DNA of 64,000 nucleotides, taken from contig JAAVTG010000246.1 in NCBI GenBank assembly GCA_011947345.1, forward strand, positions 92,891 to 156,890, given 5' to 3'. This stretch comes from Phytophthora quininea (Eukaryota; Oomycota; Peronosporomycetes; Peronosporales; Peronosporaceae). The translations under genes were made by a program, and so were the position numbers. Positions 21,541 to 34,122 of the stretch are shown in pieces. The first letter of the stretch is position 1. Each line of letters starts with the position of its first letter. The notes beneath the pieces were generated by a model, which searched no databases, was not told the DNA's origin, and worked only from the letters and a program-made list of their open reading frames with translations.

Positions 21541-21903
21541 CTCTGTATCCAGCAACCAGCTTGGTATACGCCAGAGGATATTGGCTCAAGTCTGTTCTGT
21601 TGCCTTAGGCACTCGGTCGCTAGCTACGAATCTGACTACGTTGCCGCTCTGGCCCAGTACATGCAAGGGCTCAATGAGCTTAGCGGATTGTTCGACGATG
21701 ACTACATTGCGTCAATCCGGAACGGACGAGATGGGAGCGAGCTCGGGATTTATGCAGCAGCTCAGTATCACAGATGCAACATTGAGCTTAAAACCCTTAA
21801 CTACGACTGCAAGGTCGTGTCGACGTTCAAATACTTCGCAGAAGGCGTTTCTAGAACAGTTTGTATTCTTGCCAGATACAAACAAGCTAGGATGGACGTA
21901 TAG
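21481..21903 (+). pseudogene. OTU-like (deubiquitinase-fold) segment next to the pogo transposase
   Basis: Following the transposase with one frame change, this segment reads [16 protein letters not shown], then [21 protein letters not shown] and later VCILARYKQ, with a TAG at 21901-21903. The order matches OTU domains (D-G-x-C-L-F; I-x-N-G-x-x-G-S-x-L-E-I; C-terminal beta strands). The expected catalytic Cys position reads Ser and no C-terminal His is seen, so it should be inactive. OTU-like modules occur in several oomycete transposon proteins. Family assignment is by motif only. Confidence 0.45.
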
Positions 21904-21914
21904 AAGCAATGTCG

Positions 21915-22160
21915 TACTGGTAATTACCGGTAGTGATCAGCGTTGGCATTAAAGTTTGAGAGGGCCCAATATCTGTACCGGTATTACCGGTAGTGACCAC
22001 CGGGCATTAGAAAAATGAAGTGGGTGGGCGTTTATGGGTGGGTGGGATTTCAGTATAATTAAATGCCGTCTCCAATACAAAATGCAAGATAGGTGACTAA
22101 ATGGATACAGCCCAAATATTCGTGAAATACACTGGGTGGGCTTGAAAAAGCCCATAAACC
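21915..22160. repeat. Short CCGGTA and GGGTGGG repeats between pogo relic and Sm D2
   Basis: TTACCGGTAGTGA occurs twice (near 21924 and 21986), each with an extra near-palindromic CCGGTA beside it. GGGTGGGCGTTTATGGG (near 22024) resembles GTGGGCTT...CCCATAAAC (near 22136-22159) in part-inverted form. This could be a small non-autonomous transposon (MITE), but the ends are not defined. Confidence 0.3.
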
Positions 22161-22180
22161 TTTATCCCAGTTTGCGAACC

Positions 22181-22693
22181 ATGGCCAGGTAAGACGACGT
22201 CTCGGACGTCTCGGACGCTGCCGGTGCGCCCCCACCTTCTCCTAACGCTCGCTGCGATGCTTGTGTGTGACTGCAACCGATGGACAGCAGTGCAGCGGGC
22301 GAGTTCAAGCGTGTGCAGGAGGACGAGGAGGAGTTCCAGAAGGGCCCGCTGTCAGTCCTCATGCACAGCGTCAAGAACAACTCGCAGGTACTCATCAACG
22401 TGCGCAACAACCACAAGTTGCTGGCTCGCGTCAAGGCCTTCGACCGCCACTGCAATATGTGAGAATATGTATCCAACTATCAGCAAGGGAAATGCTCATA
22501 CCACCACCACCAACTGTTTATTTGCTGCTGCTGCTGTAGGGTGCTGGAGAACGTCAAGGAGATGTGGACGGAGGTGCCCAAGTCCGGCAAGGGCAAGAAG
22601 GCCGCCAAGCCAGTGAATAAGGACCGCTTCGTCAGCAAAATGTTCCTGCGCGGAGACTCGGTCATCATCGTGATGCGGAACCCTCACGCTTAG
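22181..22693 (+). CDS. SNRPD2: Small nuclear ribonucleoprotein Sm D2
   Basis: This is the core Sm protein of spliceosomal U snRNPs, in the seven-member ring that binds the snRNA Sm site. Two exons are certain: one ending at 22458 and 22540-22693, separated by an 81-nt intron (22459-22539; donor AT|GTGAGA, acceptor GTAG|G). The protein has [13 protein letters not shown], the Sm1 motif with VRNNHKLL and [10 protein letters not shown], and the Sm2 motif with [10 protein letters not shown]. The start is ambiguous. ATG 22280 gives 110 residues. Alternatively an 8-nt exon with ATG at 22181 (ACCATGGCCAG|GTAAGA) splices to 22291 in the same frame. The second has the better start context and a strong donor, so the gene limit is drawn there. 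Confidence 0.9.
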
Positions 22694-22736
22694 AGCCAGC
22701 GATCGACAGCAGTGGCGAGTGGAGGCAGAGCGGCCC

Positions 22737-22755
22737 TCTCTCTCTCTCTCTCTCT
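22737..22755 (+). repeat. CT microsatellite
   Basis: A run of CT dinucleotides lies just downstream of the Sm D2 stop, within its 3' UTR or the F-box leader. Confidence 0.8.
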
Positions 22756-22955
22756 GAAGAACAGCACACCTCGAGACAAGTTGGTAGACGCTCAAGAGAG
22801 CTACAAAAGCACGCTTCCAGCTGGCGAAGCTGTTCGGAATAGAAGCCAAGTCTGCTTTGGCCGTGCGGTATACATGCATTTGCGCTCTTGTGGTTTGGAA
22901 TCCATTTTACCAGGTCTGCTGCGCGTCATTCCTGCGATCCCCCAGTCACACGACA

Positions 22956-23474
22956 ATGCCTGCGCTGCTGGAATTGCCGTCCGAGTTGCTGGAGCTCAAT
23001 GTGTGCCAGTACCTGGATGTCTCGAGTCTGATTCAATTGCTGCTTGTCAATCGGCGCCTGAAGGAAGAGATCACTCTCTGTTCGGAGCTCTGGGTTTCTC
23101 TAGTGGCGCGCTACTTTGGTTATGTGCACAAGCCATCAGTTCGAGTTATCGGCAGCAACGCATCACAACAGAGCTGTATCAACTGGAAAAGTGTTTTTGC
23201 CGCGGCATGGCAAGATTCCCTCGCGATTTCAGCTTCAAGCTTGCAAGAAGGAGACATGGTGCAGACTTACAACAAACGGGAAGACCATCACGAAAGGCTG
23301 CGGCCTCAAGAATCTCAGGTCCGTCAAGAACTGATGCTGATGCAGGCTTTGCGGAGGTTCCCAACGAGCGTCGACCTCGTCCACTTGTACGCAAAAGTGA
23401 TTCGGCAGGCTCACCTTGTGCCGAGATCGAATGCTGCAACCACAGTGAAAGCGCTTCGCCGACTGGCGCTGTAA
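22956..23474 (+). CDS. F-box protein
   Basis: ATG 22956 gives 172 residues to the TAA at 23472-23474. The N-terminus is a compact F-box: LPSELLELNVCQYLDVSSLIQLLLVNRRLKEEI, followed by the usual LWVSLVARYFG. F-box proteins link Skp1-cullin1 ubiquitin ligases to substrates. The remaining ~110 residues have no leucine-rich or WD repeats and no recognised substrate domain, so the target is unknown. The protein is short for the class. A longer frame opens upstream (from 22857), but its first codons are not Met-started in a good context. Confidence 0.75.
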   Translation: MPALLELPSELLELNVCQYLDVSSLIQLLLVNRRLKEEITLCSELWVSLVARYFGYVHKPSVRVIGSNASQQSCINWKSVFAAAWQDSLAISASSLQEGDMVQTYNKREDHHERLRPQESQVRQELMLMQALRRFPTSVDLVHLYAKVIRQAHLVPRSNAATTVKALRRLAL

Positions 23475-23761
23475 GGTTATTCGAGTCATTGTCAGTTCCG
23501 TTTATTTCTTTTTGTATGAAGTCGCGTTGTTCTCCGACGTCTACTCGGGCTTCTTATTGCTATCGCTCCGCCCACATTTTCTTCATGCGACGCCTTCCTC
23601 ACGAAGTCCGAATTTCAGTGCCGGGCCACGGGTACACAGGCTGGAAAAATCTCACGATGTGTCGAGGAGTATCTCTGTCATGCAACACAGGGATGGCAAA
23701 GCACGGGAGCAACGCTGTTGCTTCAATCACGATAGCGGCTCCACCTTTATGCTTGGGATTC
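23475..23761. other. Convergent 3' regions of F-box and MAPK genes
   Basis: No gene is seen. The two neighbours converge here, so the segment should hold both terminators. No clear AATAAA was noted. Confidence 0.4.
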
Positions 23762-26700
23762 TCACACGACTGACGAGGGTGTGAGGACGGACTTGGGCTG
23801 CTGCACCACTTGCTTCTTCGGCGAGCTCGACAATTCAATTTCTCGATCGACGTCGGAAGCGCCTGCGTGATCGCTCTCGCCATCGCTGTCACTGCTGCTA
23901 GTGCTGGTGCTATTGTGCGCGTCGAGGTCGGAAGCGCCGTTGACTTCAGCTGCGGCAGCGGCATCTGGTACTGATACATTGTGAATGGGGGTGTCGCCAA
24001 TTTCGTCAAGGGCTGCCTCGACATCCCCTTGGGCCACTATCTCATTTGTATGTGCAGGAGTCGCCATGATCTCAATAGCGACCTCTGCTTGTGCACTTCG
24101 ATCGTGCTTTGGCATCGAACCCTGCACAGGTGCAGACGATGGTGGCCGTCCCATGGCATCGACTGAAGTAGCTGGTATCGGAGGCACCGAGAAGGGCGCC
24201 GACGCCTGGGTCGGTGCTGATGACTGTGACGACGTTGCAATCTCGGGGGTAATCGGCGAGACCGCTACGGCAGGAGTTACTTCCGACGAAACACGGGTTG
24301 TAGGAACCGAATTCGGAGGGAGCAGCACCACCGGGGATGGTCGTGCCTGAATTGGCGGCTGGGGAGCGCGAATGGGAGGGTGGGGCGCACGAATAAGCTC
24401 TTCCACGGCTTCGCCCTTTTGTGATGGAGCAGGTATGCTGGTTGGTGCAGCAGGGGGACTGGCGCTGGTGGCACGGACGAACCAGCTTCAGCTGATGTTG
24501 ACATGCGAGCTGAAGCGGGTGCATGGCTTTTGTTCGACGATGATGATGAGATATCGTTAATCGAGCTTTGAGACCGAGTCGATACAGTATTTCCTGATGT
24601 TGGTACCGCTGGATCTGGAATTCGAGCGTCCGGATGAAACGCGCATACATCTTCGAAGATAAGCTCTTGAAGCTTTTGCTTCGTCAGGTCGGTATTTTCA
24701 AACGCAAAGTCAAACGGCGTAGGACACGTTTTCTCCACTGACCTGTCGCGAACCAGGCTCAGGTACGGGTGAGCGAGTGCCTCCTGGATCGTAATGCGCT
24801 TGCGAGGGTCAAATACCAGCATCTTCTCAAGCAAATCCAAGCACTGCGGGGTAGCACGCGGATACACCGATGAGAGCGGCACCTTCGGCTTCTTCGGTTG
24901 ACGTAAAATAAAACGTTTCGCTTTCGGGTTTGTGATGAAGTCAAGAGAATCCTCCGATGGTGATCCCACGACATCCATGATGATCTTAAGCTGATGCAGA
25001 TAGTCATGTCCTGGGAAAAGCGGACGGCGACCCAGCATTTCAGCGAGGATGCATCCAATCGCCCAGACATCCATCTGCTTGTCGTACTTGGAAGAAAGGA
25101 GCAGCTCCGGGGCTCGGTACCACCGCGTTACAACGTATTCCGTGAGACCCGAGTCCATGCCTTGAATACCACGAGCAAGACCAAAATCGCAAAGCTTCAG
25201 ATCGCAGTCCGAGTTGACCAGGATATTGGAAGGCTTCAAGTCACGATGAAGCACTTCAGCCGAGTGCACATAGTTGATCGCCACCAGCATCTGGTACAAG
25301 AAGTACTGAACGTGGTCATCGCTAATCGACTGGTTCGAGTGAATCACGCGGTGAAGATCAGTCTCCATAAGGTCGGTCACAATATACACATCATTGAACT
25401 CCTGAAGCGTTGGTGGGCGCAAGAGGTCCAGCAAATTCACCAAGTTCGGATGGTTCAGGTGGCGCATAAGGCGAATTTCACGCAGAATTCGCTTCGCGTC
25501 AATGAGGTCGTTAAATGCGTTCGGGATGTTTTTGATTGCAAGAGCTTGGCCGGTTTCGGTGTCGCTAGCAGCGATCACACATCCGTACGCGCCTTGGCCC
25601 ACTGCCTTAATCATTTGATATCGCTTGGGAACGTCGAAGTTCGTGTTTCCGACTCGGAATTGGTGGTTATCCCGCTTCGTGTCGCGGAATGAGCAACCGC
25701 GAGCTAGTGCGACACGGTGGCTCAATGACTGGACCATTGCCCCCGACGGACGAACCTGCGGAGTAGGCGCGTTGGGGTCCAGGCTGGGCGAGCTTTCGAC
25801 CTCATCGATGCGACTGCTGGCAAGATTGGATCGTGACATCGCGGCAAACGAAGACATTGAAGCTTCAAAGCTGATACTGAGCTGCACGCGTCCACAAGTG
25901 AACTTGGTCTCATTCGCTGACAGCAGAGTGTACCATTGCGGCACAGCGCCACGAGCAATGTCGGTGTGGATAACGCTCTCTCGCACAGTTCTCGACGTGC
26001 TGGCCAGTGCCAGGAAGGGTGCCAGGTTGACCTTGGCCACGCCAACCACCCGTTCGGTGGCCTCACCATTGCCATCGCTGTCATTAATCTCCCACGCCTC
26101 GATCAGGATGAAACACGGTTTGCCTCGCGACGACCCTCCAAACGGGATTTCGTGCTTGGAGTTCCACTTGGGGTTGCGGATTTCCTCTGGATCGCAGCTT
26201 CGAGTTCGAGCGACGCAGTTTGCGGACGATGTCGGTGCATAAACATTGGTTTTGCCATCTGTGACCAGGCGAAGACCCAAAAGACACGGCGGCCGGATAC
26301 CCGCTTCTCATCTTCACCCTCGGCCACCTCAGCGTGATCCTCATCGTCGATGAAGCCTTGATCAGAGATCTGCTCGCCACGGAACACCACGACGTGGAGT
26401 TTCCCCGCCGGGTTGTCATGGGCGCTGTTACCAACGACAGCAGCCATCGGCAACGACAGGCTCGAAGTGGCGCTGCAGCCAAACACAGCCGAGGCTGCGA
26501 TGGGGTCCGCCGTGATCGTGAGGCTCTTGACGCGTCCATCGGGCGCGAACTCGATCGTGTGTTGCCATTGCTGCGTAAACTTGCGCCCGTTGTCTCGGTT
26601 CTTCATGGTCTCTCTCCCAGCCACAACGGCCGTGCAGCCTTCCTTGGCCTGCGCAATATCTGTCACGAAGAACGCCGTGATCTCCACCGTCTCGTACAAG

Positions 26701-27419
26701 ATGGAAAAGAAGTGCAGCACGCCGTCCAGGCCATGGTACTCCCCAGAAGGGCACTGTCGGCGCGTAGTTGGACGTGAGCACCACATCCCTCGACAGTTTG
26801 GGGAAGAACTGCGGCGACGACGAGTGCGAGATGAGCAGCTGCCTGAAGGCAAAGTAGAAGCCCCTGAGATCCACTTGTGTGGGGAGGCCTGCAACTGCAG
26901 CGCGTCCATGCCCTCGAGCGAGACGCTGTTGGGGCCGTGCCGCACCCCTTCCTCAATGGCCGCCTGCATCATCTCCACCCACATGTCCTTCTCCAGCTCA
27001 GTGGAGCAGCACAGGTGGAAGTGCTTGTGCCCCTGCGTCTCGATGAGGAACCCGTGGGCCTTGCCGTAATTCTCCGGCCGCACTTTGCTGACGATCATGC
27101 GCCCCCGTAGGTTGCGGGCGCTGCGAGCCTCCTCCTTCGAGTTGTAGTACGTGAGCGTGGCGCCGTCCAGGATGAGGTAGCGCTCCTCCCAGCGCGGCAG
27201 CCAGTCTCCTTTCTTGCGCACGTAGCCCTCCCAGTGGACCTCGTGGGCGAGCGCGGCGGGCGTTGAGGCCGTCGAGTCCACGAGCAGGTCGTCCAGGTTC
27301 GCCGCGTCACCGTTGGCGCTGGACAGCGCGCCCAGCAGCAGGTCGCGGCCCTGCTCCGCCGCGGACGAAGACGTCGGCGCCGCCGACGCCGACGCCGAGA
27401 CGCTGCTCTCCGAGGCCAT
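23762..27419 (-). CDS. PH - NTF2/SnoaL-like - C2 - MAP kinase fusion protein
   Basis: One long minus-strand gene from ATG 27419 to a stop at 23762, about 1,215 residues and no clear intron. Order: a PH domain (residues ~58-155; VHWEGYVRKKGDWLPRWEER); an NTF2/SnoaL-like domain (~215-330; EYHGLDGVLHFF); a C2-like domain (~350-500; NPKWNSKHEIPF, GKPCFILIEAWE). Then comes a MAP kinase (~600-890) with GQGAYG, HRDLKPSNIL, DFGLAR and the TEY activation loop. It ends in a Ser/Pro-rich tail. C2 and kinase share one uninterrupted frame and the first half of C2 shares the PH frame, so this is a single gene. Single-base frame shifts occur near 26881, 26741, 26280 and 24450, mostly in homopolymers. PH and C2 suggest membrane recruitment of an ERK-type kinase. 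Confidence 0.85.
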
Positions 27420-27596
27420 CGTCCCTTGTGCTTGACTGAATCGAAGGCCCCCGTTTCTTTCCCCTCGGCTGAAGCAAAAATAACTCGGCTATACAAACAA
27501 CAAGACAACAGCCAAAAATACTCCCAAATACAAACGCCAAGTGATTTCTCGCCTCCAAAGTTGAAGTCGCTGGAAACCAAGCAGAGAGCTAGCTGC

Positions 27597-30500
27597 ATGG
27601 AGCTGCCGGACGACGCAGACGGCGGCGCCTTCGAGGCGCTGGCGGCTGCCAATCTGCACTGGCTGGGTCGATACGCGCGTCTGCACCCGAGCTTCGGCGT
27701 GGAGCCATCGCTGCTGGAGCGCCACAGCCTCTGGATGAACGCCTTCTTCCAGAAGAGCCGCATGGTGACGTCGCCGGCGTCGGCGCAGGCCAAGGCGCTG
27801 CTCAGGAGACACCGAGACACAGTCAGCGAGAGGCTGCGGTGGGCACCGACGCCGCACGCCGAGTCTCCGTTCTGCACGACGCCGGTGGAGCCCATGGCGG
27901 CGCTCATGTTCGCGGCGTCGGTGGATCGCTGCCCACACGGCAATCTGGTGCGACTAAGAGGAGAAAGTGACCATGGAGGGTGTGTGCGCGCGTATATTTA
28001 ATATGATTGTGGTGTTGGTACTATGTATCTATAGGAGGCTTTACTGGCCGAAGCCTGGGAGCTGTTGCAGTGCACTGCCATTCGGTCGAGCGCACTCCAG
28101 TCGGGCTTTGCTGGCTGCATCTACAGGTTCCTGACTGAGTTCACGGAGCCCCAGAAGCGCGTACGATCTGGGCTTCTGTGGATGTAAAAATGTGTCTTTT
28201 AACTGACTATGCGTGGTGCTTCGCTGCTGTCTAGATTCCTTGCTTACGACTGCTGGTACTGCTGGCAGAGGAGGACACTGCGGCAGTGGTGAACGCGTGC
28301 AAGGTCGCTGCTCAGGGCCAGTTCTGGGAGCCAAACATGTTTGTCTTGTCGCTGCAGAAGCGGCATAAGGGCAACTCCGAGCTGTGTGAACTAGCTTCGA
28401 AATTAATGACCTTCTTCGCCGACGTGATGCCGATTCCTCAGCCGATCGTGCTAGAACGACCGTCGTTGGGGGAAAAGAGTCCACACAATGGTTATATCGA
28501 CTGCACCTCGCCTCCACGCTCCCTGATAGCGGCGTTGCTCTGCCCCAGTTGGCGACCAAATATCGAATTACGGGTCCTCCGTTTTCGCCCACAACGACAA
28601 TATCCAAGTTGTATCAAGAAGCGCCCTCTCCGTATTGTCCAAACATGTTGCTACCGCTGACGCGGCAACCGACATCGCCGCTTGAGCAATCTCGGCGGGC
28701 AAAGATCTTTAGTATGCCAAAACTTGCAGCAGTCGATGGACAACGGCGTTACCGTTGCTCAACGCCGAACTCTCCGATTTCGTACGCTGAGCGGAATATT
28801 GATGACGACCAAAAGGCCAGAAACCTAGATGCTGCACTTGCATCTCCGCCACAAAGCCCAGGAAGTCCAAGCAAGCCTCGTGTCAATCTCTCTGAAAAAT
28901 ATTCCTGGAACCCGGAGTGCATTAATTCTGTGAGTGGATTCGAGTGGTGGTGGCGTTCACTACCACAGAACCACACAAATTTAGAGCCAACCCAGAAGCT
29001 GAAGATGGTTACTAAAGCCGCTGTGCGCTTGCATTCGAAAGGGAGCTTCAACGTGCAATTGAACTGTATTTGTTGGCTCTATCATCGAACACGAACGATG
29101 AAGTGAAGTTTCGATTGCGGGTCAATTTGGCCTGCGCTTATGAGTCCGCAGAAGACATCTCCTCGAGTATTGCTGAATTTCGTGGCGCCTTGGAGCTAAA
29201 CCCAGATGACCCCTACGCGATTTACAAGCTTGGTAGTGCGCTAACGGCTGTCGGTGAATTTGAAGAGGCTCAAACACACTTTGAAGCTATCATTCACGAA
29301 TACCCACAAGCTGCAGAAGGGTTAAAAACCTTGGAGAAGGCACAGGAAGCACACCAAAGAGGCGAAGAAGCGAGGAAAGCTGCCATCGCTGCTGCAAAAG
29401 TTCGTCGCTCGCCTCCAAAAGTCATATCTCCACGGGTGTTTGAACTGGATGCAACACCCCGAGAGCCTGTTGCGCCATCAACACCAGTACTACAATCTCC
29501 CGCACCGCACCGAAAAAACGCCCAACCGCTAAACGAGAGCATCCAGCAGTCAGCGTTGAACCGAACGAATACACCAATGCGCCAGCGAAGTCACCGAACA
29601 AAGTTTCTCCTCCTCGAAACCCCGAGACTGCGAATGTTGCAACGTTGACAGACCATGTTGCTGCACCAAACCTGCTAGATTTGCTAGTGAAGCGCTGCCA
29701 GGAAACAGGCATCAACATGATGGACGTCATTCGAAGACTGGATCCACAACACCGAGGTTTGATTCACAAGGAAAGCTTCATCAGTTTTCTTCGCGTAATG
29801 ACTGGTGCTCACGTCCCTCATCTGGATGATAGTACATCCCGCGAGGTGTTCGGTATTCAGACAAGTGACTGGGTAACCAAGGACGGTCAGGATTTCTTCG
29901 TCTACGATAGATTTGTGGATACGTACGCGGCAGCATACCGAGCCGTATTGAACCAACTCAGCACAGACGAAATCTTGCGCATGAAGCAGCAGGTTGATGA
30001 ACTTGTTCGAAATGATGTGGCCTTCGTGTCAAATCGCAGTGTCTCTGAGTGGGTGCGGTTGGGAAGTGCGCGTGCTCACACAGAGTTGAACGACACTTCT
30101 TCTGCTTCTGCTACCAAGCCAGAAAATGCGCTAGAAAATTGCAATCCCAGCCGACGCGAGTCAAATGACGAAACAAGTGCTCAACACCAGGCGAGACAGT
30201 CAAAAAGACTCCCAGATCTGGAGGGCGACACCCGAGACGCTCCTGATGAAAGCATAATCACCCCCAGAACACGCGTCAGGAAAGAAAAGGCGCGTGAGGA
30301 ATGGCTATTGACTGCAGAAAAGGCTCGAGTTCTTGCAAGGAGACAACAGCACTGCATCAAGTCTCTGCGAGATATCGCTGCTCGAGCGAGAACACATGTT
30401 GCATCTCGCCGTAGAGCGATCTCATTTTTGGTGGGGTTGCTCAGAACGCCCGCGAGGAATTGACTTCGAGGAGGTTACGACTGGCAACAGCTCAGCAAGA

Positions 30501-30726
30501 GGACCCCATGGAGCTGGAGACTACGAATTTAATGACGTCTGCTAAAGAGCTGTCCGAGCTGACATACAAGTGTGCTGTCCAAAAGGCAATGTGTCGGTTG
30601 GGTCAAATTGCTGGGCTTGAAGATGTGAAAACTGTTGCGGCTCAGTTTGCCGCGTTCTGCCAAGTCCCCATCTACTTCCTGGCGGTGCACCGCAACGACT
30701 CAGAGGAAGGTGCGCTGACCGGTTAA
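27597..30726 (+). CDS. TPR protein with EF-hand-like and coiled-coil regions
   Basis: It starts at ATG 27597, 177 nt from the divergent MAPK start, so they may share a promoter. Exons 27597-27947, 28035-28160 and 28235-30726 are joined by 87- and 74-nt introns in phase 0; another intron of ~88 nt (28930-29017) is likely. A helical N-terminal half of unknown type is followed by tetratricopeptide repeats (near 29050-29340; RAIELYLLALSSN, LNPDDPYAIYKLGSALTAVG). An EF-hand-like helix-loop-helix (LDPQHRGLIHKESF near 29738) and a basic coiled coil complete it. Frame shifts occur at homopolymers near 28470, 29515 and 30430. It may be two genes: the N-terminal half and the TPR half are joined only by frame logic. 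Role unknown; TPR scaffolds bind partner proteins. Confidence 0.6.
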
Positions 30727-30848
30727 TGCCACTAGCACACAATTTTTGCAGCCGTTGATCTCGACGCCAAGGAAATTCATTTAAATGCATACAGTACAAG
30801 GTTGTTCGGCTTCGCTGCGCAAAATACTGCGACGTCAATAGCCAGCGC

Positions 30849-32681
<1,833 letters not shown>

Positions 32682-34067
32682 CGCGGCGGGTCGAATCGGA
32701 AAGTGAGCTCGCCCAACACGCCCAAAACATGGGAATCCCGCGAGAAATCGCCGAGGATATCCGCGCGCAGATTAATGTGTGACGGAGCCGTCAGCAAGCA
32801 CGGCGCTTGGTGCTTGGTGCAGATCGATCCCCGTCTCTGACGACCACACGCTGTTTGCGCGTGCCGCTCGAGAAAAGCGTGTGGGCGACTGCAACGCGTT
32901 GCAGTCGTGACGGTTGGGGGCAATTTCACGTTGGGAACGCTCGTCAACGACGTGCCGCCTGGCGTGACGCTCGCGCTGCCGGCCCAGCTTCGGCAGCTAT
33001 TGCCGCCAGCACCAACTGGACGCGGTTTCTGGCTTGCGCTCCCAGTTCCAGATTCGCCCAGGACAACTGGAACACGACTGGAGAATGCGGCCAAGCAAGG
33101 TGCCGGCGCAAATGCAAACATTGGCAGGATTTGCGCTGCTCAATGGCAAAGACACGAAGGGCTTCGCGTGCACGGACCGACGGCACAGCGCTGCCGTGTA
33201 CGGCTCCGTTGCTGATCCGCGCTGGAGTTGCGCCTCGACACCTCGCAGCGAATCGATGTTGCGTCTCAGCACCGCCAACACCTCCAACGGGACCTCGCCC
33301 CAGCAAGTGGGTACAGCTGCCCGACGTCGAAGGCGGGACACATTGGTGCTCGGTCTCAGCTTGGGGACATTTCGCCGCCGCTGAGGGGGACGTTTACAGG
33401 CATCCTGGAAGCGTAGAGACACGAGCGTGTTGCTTGGTCGTCTTGCGTCGAGCGAGCGAGTCCACCGCAGCGACTTGTCCAGAATAAGTGGGCCGTCCGA
33501 GCTGGGCGTTCTCGTCGCTGCAGGAGCACTTGCTGCCACAATTTGCTGGCGGAGCGTCGCCGCACCTAACTGCTGAAGGCGCCCACACGCTCGCTGGTAT
33601 TGCACGCAGGACGAGTCCTCCTGGCAGTGTATTCCGCCCGCGCGGCGGCGCCACACAACCAACACAGCACGAAGGTCAGCAAATGCGCGTGGATCCTGAA
33701 GTTGCAGCAGTGACGTCGATGCGCTGGCTAAATAAACTTCAAGTTCGGTCCACAATAAGTGCACCAACATTCGCTCGCACTCGAGCTCCGCACCTGAAGA
33801 CGTTCGACCGATCCGGCTCGCACGAACGCTCCCCCACACGCTGCGACTGCGCTGTCGAATCTCGCATGCTCGGAATCCGATCAAGTCGCGCCTGGGCGCC
33901 TGGCAATCTTCCCATCATACTCGCCGCCAGCGATTGCTCACACCGCACGCGCCTCAAAGACAAGGGCCTATAGTGAAACCAAGTGTTAAACCAGTCGCGG
34001 CCCCACTTATTGCGGAGCGCAGCGCTGTGCCCATCCTCCTGGAATTCTCGGATCTTGCAGGTACGTG
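32682..34067. other. Upstream region of malic enzyme 1 and carrier; no confident gene
   Basis: About 1.4 kb of G/C-rich sequence has open frames in all directions but no conserved motif. A minus-strand frame (32997-33884) and a plus-strand frame (33488-33973) are open for long stretches, yet their residue content is Arg/Ala/Ser-rich as expected for shadow frames of G/C-rich DNA. It should contain the promoter of the minus-strand malic enzyme. Confidence 0.4.
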
Positions 34068-34083
34068 GCTCATTGCTCAAGTT
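34068..34083 (+). promoter_or_regulatory. Oomycete Inr-like core promoter of the carrier gene
   Basis: GCTCATTGCTCAAGTT matches the oomycete initiator consensus GCTCATTYYNCAWTTT at 14 of 16 positions and lies 40-55 nt upstream of ATG 34123, a usual distance. A pyrimidine-rich run follows. An alternative reading of 34061-34116 as a 5' UTR intron (GTACGT...ACAG) is less likely given this match. Confidence 0.6.
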
Positions 34084-34122
34084 GCCCCCTCCCTCCCTGC
34101 CCCCCCCTTCCAACAGAACGCC

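Noticed and set aside
32997..33884. Minus-strand 295-codon frame upstream of malic enzyme 1
   Set aside because: No conserved motif; Arg/Ala/Ser-rich content is typical of chance frames in G/C-rich DNA.
34061..34116. 5' UTR intron before the carrier gene
   Set aside because: GT-AG borders exist, but an Inr-like start site falls inside it at a normal distance from the ATG.
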